A stretch of 19,187 nucleotides of DNA from Alectryocaccomicrobium faecavium (GTDB taxonomy: Bacteria; Bacillota; Clostridia; Christensenellales; Aristaeellaceae), in assembly GCA_018713425.1 (NCBI GenBank), contig DVOT01000090.1:1-19187 (forward strand). The letters are read 5' to 3'. The notes below the pieces were generated by a model. That model was not told where the DNA came from, made no database searches, and was given only the letters and a program-made list of their open reading frames with translations. A program made the position numbers and the translations under genes. Positions 13,538 through 19,187 of the stretch are shown piece after piece (position 1 is the stretch's first letter; every line of letters starts with the position of its first letter).

Positions 13538-16500
13538 CTATTCGACGCGAGTCCACACACCCTTCCAGGCGATGCGTGGCCGTTCCATGAGCCCATAGGG
13601 CCTGAGCACATATTCTGGATCAATGCGGGAATCGGCTCGCTGGAAAAAAGTCCAATCCACCCATACGTTCTGACCGCCCGTTTGATGAAACAACCCCAGC
13701 AGATTGCGCTGGCTACCCATAATTTCTATATCTATGTGGTTTTCCCCTTTTTCCAAAAAGGCACTTATCTCCAGCCCATCTGCGCTATGCCAAGGGATGC
13801 TTCCGGCGGAGCGCCCATTCACGCGAACCGACGCGGTTACGCCTTCATAGCAGCCCAGAAAGAGCCGCGCTCCGGCAGAGGGCTTTCCTCTAAACGCATA
13901 ATGGTAGCAAAGTCCGCCGGCATAATGGAAATATCCTTGCAGGCACCAATCGCCCACCCGTACAAATGCCGGTTCTTTTGCCACAGCGCGGTTCGCATTC
14001 ACGCCGAAATCGCCAAGCAAAAAGCAGTCTTCCAACTGGCATGCATTGTGATACCGCCCTGTTAGCAGGAGCACGTTTCTGCCTTTTCGCAACGCGGGCA
14101 AAGGATAAGTTTTGATACACCGATCCATAAACCAGCCGTCCGGCTTGAGCGCGACGGTTTCGCCGTTGAGAAACAGGGAAAACCCTTCTATCCCCTCCGC
14201 TGCGAGTTGGACTGCGGTTTCCGGCACATCCGCCACTTCAAAAGCAAATTCCATTTGCAGCCGTGCGCCATCGCCCGGGTGCGGCGCAAAAACCCAGCGA
14301 TACCTTTGCGGCGAACCATTCGCATAGATTTGCCGCATTCCCAAGCTTGCCCGCACATGGTTTTGCATGCTCCATATCTGTTCTTCTTCCCGCCATGGGC
14401 CATCGCCAAGCCGCCACCGGCATGTATCCAGCAAAAGCGCGTTGGGATGCGTGCGCGTGACACGGGCGCGCGGCGGAAGAAATAGGATCTGCTCTTGTTC
14501 CACACTCTTCCGCGGGACGGAGGCGTGAACGCCTTCGTTTTCAAGCAAATATAGTGCTGATTCCCCCGCCATAAAGCGCTTTGCCAGGCAAACAAAGTTC
14601 TTATCCCACGGCTCTATCGCGCAATCTTCCATGTCGCCGGTCAACAAATTGACAGCATGGAGATTTCCCACCCAGCTTTGAGGGAGAAGAATTCGCACGT
14701 CGCAATCGCGCAACGCATCGGTATTCACGGCAAAAATGGCGCGGTGGTCGCAATATTCTTTGGTGAGGCAGGCGATTTCAGCGCACTCACAGGAACGCGC
14801 TGCCTCCAGAATACGCACGCGCTCCGGCACGAGCGCCTGAACCGCTTCCAGCAGCGCTTCTAAAGATTGGAAGGAAGCATAGCCGTCTGCCACTTCCAAG
14901 GATTGGAGCCGCTTATCGGCTATGCCTTGTATACGGGTAAGCGCATTTCCTATCGTCAGAACCCTCCCGCCCTTTTGCAAAAATTGCGCAAGGAGCGCAA
15001 ACGTATGGTCTTCCATGTTTTCCAAATATGGCAGCACGACGATGGGATAGCGCATTTGTCCGATTCGCACAGCGCCACTTTCCACTTCGCCCATCCACTC
15101 CAGGATCAGCTCATCGCCAAAATCGAAATCCACATGCGCGTTGAATAACCCCTGTAAAAGGGCCTCCATTTGCGCCTGCAAAGCGTCGGCCTGGGAATCA
15201 TCCGTATGCCAGACAAAATCCTGACAGTAGCCCGCGCCGGTAACACCCCAAGCGCTGCTCTGGGGATGCAATACCAGCACCGGGCGCACAGCACGCCCAC
15301 CGGAAAGCGCTGCAGATAAGCGCGCAAAATAATCTTCCACAACGGAATTGTGTTCCCACCAAATGCTGTTATAATTGAAAGTGGGCGGATAATCCCGCTT
15401 CGCGCAGCCGCGAATGGTATAAAGGGCATGGTGCTGGCAGCGCGTGTCGATGCCCATGGCATAGAGCCAATCTCCGGCGCGCTTCTGCCCCTCGAAAGTA
15501 AACTCCCATCCAGAACAACCATACATTTCGCAGATGCTACGCCGTCCCAGCTGGTTGGCCACGCTGGAGCACTGCCGCGCCGTAAGCAATTCGCGCGCGT
15601 CACCTGTGAGCATATCGATGCCTGGCATGTGTTCGAACACATAATGCGGCATGACCGCACCGCTCATACGCGTGCTGGAGCTTAATGCGTTTTCCCCCAT
15701 ATAGTGGCCAGTATATTGCAAATGGTGCTTTTCACACCACTGACCGATTTGCCGCGAATACGCCTCGCAAAAACGCTCTGTGATGGTGCGCCAATAATCG
15801 TGCCGGGCCTGAAAACTCCCCTCGCCTGTGAAGAAAATCCACGGCAACGCAGAAGCAGCGGCATATCCTCGTTTCTCCGCAAAATAGGCGGCGAAACCCT
15901 CCGTCCAGGGAATCCATAGCCTGCCTGGCGAATATCGGGCGCGAAAATCCGCAATGTTGGGTTCATCCGTAAAAATCCCCCGAATGGTTTCGCCAAAATC
16001 TTTTTCAAAGCGCTTGCGATATTCTTCATGCGTGCTGAGGATAAATTGCCGCACCGCCGCGGGATTCAAATTGTCGGGCGGCGCCTCGTTATTGAACCAT
16101 TCGCAAGGGGCGGAAAGCTCTTCGCGAAAAACTGCGAGTTGCTCTTCGGAGCGTAGGGCTTCATTTTGTCCAATTTCACGCGCGAAAACCAAACTACCCT
16201 TTTGCCATTTTAATGCGAAAAGAGCCAGCGCGTCGGGATGATTTCCGCCTTCCCTGAGGATTTCCACGGTAACGGCTCTGGCGCCAAAGGCAGCCCGGTT
16301 GGCGCTTTGCACCTTGCCGCCCGCGCCGCCGGAAGGAAAGCGGTCCTCATCGTATAGCCACGCCTGGCCGCCCCTGGCTTTGGCTGCTTCTACCGCCGCG
16401 CGAATGGCTTCCATCCAGTCCTCGCCCATATATTCCGTTTCCAACCCTTCGCGGGAATGCAAAAAGTAACCGCCCATTCCATGCGCCAACATATCTTCCG

Positions 16501-16612
16501 CCTGGCGTCGCACCTCATCTACTTGCAGATGCGCGTTCAAAGCGTAAAACGGTAGCGACCGAAATTCCGCGCCAGGACGGGGCAATTGCCGTCGCAAAGC
16601 CTCCATATCCAT
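13538..16612 (-). CDS. Large cytoplasmic glycoside hydrolase, GH106-like (putative alpha-L-rhamnosidase-like)
   Basis: A 1024-residue enzyme. The N-terminal two fifths look like a TIM barrel: FRSLPFYALNAHLQ at 17-30, GMGGYFLHSREGLETEYMG at 45-63, WLYDEDRFPSGGAGG at 85-99, GIFTDEPNIADF at 212-223, YTGHYMGENAL, and CEMYGCSGWEFTFEGQKRAGDWLYAMG at 361-387. E217 and E362 are the most likely catalytic acids (inference). The style recalls the GH106 alpha-L-rhamnosidases and related uncharacterised families. The C-terminal part has beta-sandwich, sugar-binding-like segments (SLFLNGETVALKPDGWFMDR, HIDIEIMGSQRNLLGLFHQ). There is no signal peptide, so it should act on imported oligosaccharides. AAGGAGGA (16627-16620) sets the start and lies in the odd palindrome GAGGAATCCTC. 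It follows the second binding protein by 82 bp. Exact family and linkage are uncertain. Confidence 0.85.
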   Translation of the reverse strand: MDMEALRRQLPRPGAEFRSLPFYALNAHLQVDEVRRQAEDMLAHGMGGYFLHSREGLETEYMGEDWMEAIRAAVEAAKARGGQAWLYDEDRFPSGGAGGKVQSANRAAFGARAVTVEILREGGNHPDALALFALKWQKGSLVFAREIGQNEALRSEEQLAVFREELSAPCEWFNNEAPPDNLNPAAVRQFILSTHEEYRKRFEKDFGETIRGIFTDEPNIADFRARYSPGRLWIPWTEGFAAYFAEKRGYAAASALPWIFFTGEGSFQARHDYWRTITERFCEAYSRQIGQWCEKHHLQYTGHYMGENALSSSTRMSGAVMPHYVFEHMPGIDMLTGDARELLTARQCSSVANQLGRRSICEMYGCSGWEFTFEGQKRAGDWLYAMGIDTRCQHHALYTIRGCAKRDYPPTFNYNSIWWEHNSVVEDYFARLSAALSGGRAVRPVLVLHPQSSAWGVTGAGYCQDFVWHTDDSQADALQAQMEALLQGLFNAHVDFDFGDELILEWMGEVESGAVRIGQMRYPIVVLPYLENMEDHTFALLAQFLQKGGRVLTIGNALTRIQGIADKRLQSLEVADGYASFQSLEALLEAVQALVPERVRILEAARSCECAEIACLTKEYCDHRAIFAVNTDALRDCDVRILLPQSWVGNLHAVNLLTGDMEDCAIEPWDKNFVCLAKRFMAGESALYLLENEGVHASVPRKSVEQEQILFLPPRARVTRTHPNALLLDTCRWRLGDGPWREEEQIWSMQNHVRASLGMRQIYANGSPQRYRWVFAPHPGDGARLQMEFAFEVADVPETAVQLAAEGIEGFSLFLNGETVALKPDGWFMDRCIKTYPLPALRKGRNVLLLTGRYHNACQLEDCFLLGDFGVNANRAVAKEPAFVRVGDWCLQGYFHYAGGLCYHYAFRGKPSAGARLFLGCYEGVTASVRVNGRSAGSIPWHSADGLEISAFLEKGENHIDIEIMGSQRNLLGLFHQTGGQNVWVDWTFFQRADSRIDPEYVLRPYGLMERPRIAWKGVWTRVE

Positions 16613-16639
16613 TGAGGATTCCTCCTTCTCACGAGAGAA

Positions 16640-16675
16640 CGGGCCGCGCAAAAGCCCTCTGGCTGGCGCGGCCCG
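16640..16675 (-). repeat. Intercistronic hairpin between binding protein and hydrolase genes
   Basis: A perfect 10-bp arm CGGGCCGCGC/GCGCGGCCCG (16640-16649 with 16666-16675) encloses a second 4-bp stem AGCC/GGCT (16653-16656 with 16661-16664, loop CTCT). Read along the minus-strand mRNA it is followed by TTCTCTCG, not a proper T run. It is therefore probably a stabiliser or attenuator rather than a complete terminator. Confidence 0.7.
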
Positions 16676-16694
16676 CAAATTCTGTGTGCGAAAT

Positions 16695-18293
16695 TTAATT
16701 CTGGGCCCAGCGGTCGTATGCCGTTTGGTAAATCTCCTCAAACCGCGTGCCGCCCATGGCCATGGCTTCTTCCACAAAACTATCGAAGTTCTCGTCGATA
16801 TCCAGTTCGCCAATGATAAACTTGGTGATCTGCTGATCCAGATAGCTATTGAGATCTGTTGTGATCAGGGCAAGTTCATTGGATTCCTCCGCGGTAAAGC
16901 GCGCTGCCGGGAAAGCGGTTTTGAGATAGGGCACATAGTGTTCTTCCACGTTCGCCAGGAGGTTATCATCTGGATCTTCAAAGTCGTAGCGCGTTTCCTC
17001 ATTTGTGTACGCGTCCGAAAGCGTGCCGACCGGCCACATCCAGGGCGATACGACGTCGTGATGCCAGGCATTCCAGGTATCGTAGGAGTCTTCTGGCCAG
17101 TGGCGGATAAATTCGCCATAGCCCGTTTCATCGCGAACGAATTCCCAGCCATATTCCGGATATTCTTCCCATTCGCCGAGCATTGGGCCTTCGCCCTCGG
17201 CGAGAATGCCTTCGTCCGTATAGAACCAATCGACCAGTTCCAGGAGCTTTTCCACGTTTTCACACTTATTGGTGATGCACAGATTGTAAGTCAACGCGAC
17301 GTCGACGCCGGGCCACATCTTAGTGCTGTTGAATTCACTCGTCAGCGGATCAATGGCCTGCCACTGGAACCAATCGTCGAAATCGGTCATATACCCCCAC
17401 TGGCACCAGTCGGTGAAAGAGCCGCACTGCTTACTGGCTTCCACCGCGATGCGCTCTTCTTCTGTGGTGGTAAAGTAATCCGGATTCATCAGCCCTTCCT
17501 CGTAGAGCCGGTTCATATATTTCAAGAATTCCTTGTAGTTTGGGTGCGTGGGCACCAGCACCACATCGCCATCAAAGACCTGTACGCGCCGGTCCACAAA
17601 GCCAAAGGCCGGAAGCAGCCCCATCAATCCATCGTAATAGCCGCCGTAAGCGCTGTTGTACTGCCCATAGAAACCGTATTCATCATCCGGATCGCCATTG
17701 CCATTCGCGTCGTTATCGCGCACGGCAACGCAGTAATCATAGAACTCTTCCACGGTCTCTGGAACTTTGCCGATGTATTCTTCCGCCCAATCGACATTCA
17801 CCCAGAATTTGCTCTGCGCCATCTGGGTCGGATCCGGATTGAAGCCCCAAATAGCGTAGGCATGGCCATCCGGGAAGAACATGGCCCGGTATACCTCCGG
17901 ATATTCCTCCATCTGCGCCATAAAGTTGGGCATATACTCTTCCGTGAAATACTGTTCAAGCGGGATCAGCGTGCCCTGCGCGCCATACGTAGCCATTTCC
18001 GTGGGAGTGATGGAAGTGCCGAAGAAAAAGTCCGGAAGCTGACCGCTGCCAAAAGCCAGGTTTTTCTTCTCCGCAAACCCTTCGGAGCTTACGTTTTCCG
18101 ATTCAATGATGATGTTGAATTCCTCTTCAATTTTGTCCATTAACCACTGATTGTTCAGGTCGCCGAAGTCGCTGGTGACGCTTGCCATCACGGTAAACGT
18201 CCAGGGGCCTTCCTCCGCCGTCTCGGCCAACGCGCCCGTGGCGATACTGCTGGCAAGAATCAGCGCGAGAAGGACTGCGAGGGTCTTCTTCAT
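16695..18293 (-). CDS. Extracellular sugar-binding protein of second importer
   Basis: A 532-residue solute-binding protein of the large LplA/AlgQ-like kind. MKKTLAVLLALILASSIATG is a signal peptide with ALA cleavage before E24; no lipobox cysteine is present. The mature protein is acidic and rich in Trp and Tyr. At about 195-204, DANGNGDPDD is an EF-hand-like loop at the same place as in the first binding protein. GQLPDFFFG and YFTEEYMPNFMAQMEEYPEVYRAM are typical of the group. The ATG at 18293 has GGAGG 8 nt upstream; in-frame ATGs at 18299 and 18308 are possible but less well placed. It follows the partial permease by 79 bp and precedes the hydrolase gene. It is only distantly similar to the plus-strand binding protein, suggesting different ligands. 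Confidence 0.92.
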   Translation of the reverse strand: MKKTLAVLLALILASSIATGALAETAEEGPWTFTVMASVTSDFGDLNNQWLMDKIEEEFNIIIESENVSSEGFAEKKNLAFGSGQLPDFFFGTSITPTEMATYGAQGTLIPLEQYFTEEYMPNFMAQMEEYPEVYRAMFFPDGHAYAIWGFNPDPTQMAQSKFWVNVDWAEEYIGKVPETVEEFYDYCVAVRDNDANGNGDPDDEYGFYGQYNSAYGGYYDGLMGLLPAFGFVDRRVQVFDGDVVLVPTHPNYKEFLKYMNRLYEEGLMNPDYFTTTEEERIAVEASKQCGSFTDWCQWGYMTDFDDWFQWQAIDPLTSEFNSTKMWPGVDVALTYNLCITNKCENVEKLLELVDWFYTDEGILAEGEGPMLGEWEEYPEYGWEFVRDETGYGEFIRHWPEDSYDTWNAWHHDVVSPWMWPVGTLSDAYTNEETRYDFEDPDDNLLANVEEHYVPYLKTAFPAARFTAEESNELALITTDLNSYLDQQITKFIIGELDIDENFDSFVEEAMAMGGTRFEEIYQTAYDRWAQN

Positions 18294-18321
18294 GTTCATA
18301 TCCTCCATTTTTTTATCTCCA

Positions 18322-18350
18322 TAGCCGTATACCTTCGCAGGAGCCGGCTA
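18322..18350 (-). repeat. Small intercistronic inverted repeat
   Basis: TAGCCG (18322-18327) pairs with CGGCTA (18345-18350). Inside, CCT and AGG (18332-18334, 18339-18341) close a tetraloop that reads GCGA on the minus-strand mRNA. It lies in the 79-bp gap between the permease and binding-protein genes and has no T run. The stem is short, so a role is uncertain. Confidence 0.4.
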
Positions 18351-18372
18351 AGGGTTTCACGGTTATAGCGCG

Positions 18373-19187
18373 TCAACCTTTGATTGCGCCGATCATCACG
18401 CCTTTCACGAAATAGCGCTGCACGAAGGGATAGAGCAGCAGCATGGGCAGGCTTCCGACAACGCACAGGCCGTATTTCATCACACGCGAAATCTGCGCCC
18501 GCTCCAACGCACTGCGGATAGACTTGATGTCGTTCATCGAAAAGCTCATGCTCTGGTTTTCGATCAGGATTTCGCGCAAGAAAATCTGCAGAGGCATGTA
18601 CTTGCGGTCGTTCAGGTAGATCAACGCGGTAAAGTAATCATTCCAATGGCCTATGGCGTAGTACATGGCGATAACGGCGATAACCGGCGTAGACAGCGGA
18701 GTGATAATCCGGAAAAAGATTCGAAAATAATCCGCCCCGTCGATGCGCGCCGCTTCCTGCAACTCTTCCGGAATGGAGGAATTGATGAATGAGCGGCAAA
18801 TCAGCATGTTATATACGGAAAACAGGCCGATGATCAAAAGGGTATAGGGCGTATTTACCAGATTCAATCCCAATACCACGAGATAAGTGGGGATCAATCC
18901 GCCGCCAAACCACATCGTTATGGCCAGGATCACATTGATAGCCGTGCGGCCGGGCAGTTCCTTGCGCGAAAGGCCATAGGCCGCGCTGAACGTCACAATA
19001 AGGTTCAGTATGGTACCGACTATGGTGTAGTACAGGCTATTTCGATAACCAGTTACAATATTTTCATTGGTGAATATCAGCCTGTATCCACTAAAATCGA
19101 TGCCTTTGGGCAGGAGCACCACTTCGCCCGTTGCCACCAGGTTGGGATCGCTAATAGAGGCGGAAATGACAAACAGCAACGGATACA
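18373..19187 (-). CDS. ABC sugar importer permease, YtcP-like, N-terminus cut by window edge
   Basis: The visible 271 or so residues form the bulk of a CUT1/YtcP-type permease. The edge falls within the first membrane segment (YPLLFVISASISDP), so by comparison with the plus-strand YtcP-like protein about 35 residues are missing. The EAA loop reads EAARIDGADYFRIFFRIITPLSTP. FGGGLIPTYLVVLGLNLVN, YYAIGHWNDYFTALIYLNDRKYMPLQ and the end PFVQRYFVKGVMIGAIKG are hallmark stretches. It is followed on the same strand by the binding protein and the glycoside hydrolase. The partner LplB-like permease is expected just beyond the right edge. Confidence 0.94.
   Translation of the reverse strand, partial: YPLLFVISASISDPNLVATGEVVLLPKGIDFSGYRLIFTNENIVTGYRNSLYYTIVGTILNLIVTFSAAYGLSRKELPGRTAINVILAITMWFGGGLIPTYLVVLGLNLVNTPYTLLIIGLFSVYNMLICRSFINSSIPEELQEAARIDGADYFRIFFRIITPLSTPVIAVIAMYYAIGHWNDYFTALIYLNDRKYMPLQIFLREILIENQSMSFSMNDIKSIRSALERAQISRVMKYGLCVVGSLPMLLLYPFVQRYFVKGVMIGAIKG

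Noticed and set aside
16613..16813. 67-residue N-terminal extension of the glycoside hydrolase
   Set aside because: It overlaps the end of the second binding-protein gene and the intercistronic hairpin; AAGGAGGA clearly sets the start at 16612.
16686..18143. 485-residue open frame on the plus strand
   Set aside because: Antisense to the second binding protein; no ribosome site or domain seen, while the minus-strand gene is convincing.
1..19187. CRISPR arrays, tRNA/rRNA genes, transposases, phage or toxin-antitoxin genes
   Set aside because: Looked for by eye on both strands; no repeat-spacer pattern, cloverleaf or matching protein motif was seen.

Overview
The window looks like the chromosome of an anaerobic, GC-rich member of the Clostridia (Firmicutes). 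This is inferred from strong AGGAGG-type ribosome sites, sigma-A-type promoters, Gram-positive-style LplB/YtcP permeases, and the sequence style of PurA, ArgG/ArgH and MurA. No rRNA, tRNA, CRISPR array, IS element or phage gene was seen. Species cannot be named from this sequence alone.

Left part (1-8340), housekeeping. On the minus strand lie purA (cut by the left edge, with its own extended -10 promoter) and a ruvC-ruvA operon that lacks ruvB. Divergent from ruvC is argG-argH, the last two steps of arginine synthesis, whose promoter is overlaid by two tandem ArgR-like boxes. A monocistronic Cys-type sulfatase with no signal peptide follows. Then comes a two-gene unit, an FmdB-type zinc ribbon tightly coupled to murA (first step of peptidoglycan synthesis). 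Each of the three plus-strand units ends in a clear hairpin terminator.

Middle (8341-8923) is a 583-base non-coding regulatory stretch: an AT-rich block, a perfect-consensus promoter (TTGACA, 17 bp, TATAAT) and a leader of about 290 nt.

Right part (8924-19187), carbohydrate uptake. Two LplABC/YtcQP-type ABC importers face each other. The plus-strand operon reads binding protein, permease, permease, TIM-barrel sugar isomerase/epimerase. The minus-strand operon, entering from the right edge, reads permease (partial), binding protein, large cytoplasmic glycoside hydrolase. They converge on a shared, probably bidirectional terminator at 13455-13493. Neither has an ATPase gene here, so a shared MsmX-type ATPase elsewhere is likely. 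Both binding proteins have signal-peptidase-I-type leaders without a lipobox cysteine and carry an EF-hand-like loop like that of the alginate-binding AlgQ proteins. Both binding-protein genes are followed by a strong intercistronic hairpin. The likely logic is import of oligosaccharides followed by cytoplasmic cleavage by the 1024-residue hydrolase and rearrangement of a sugar product by the TIM-barrel enzyme. The true substrate is unknown.
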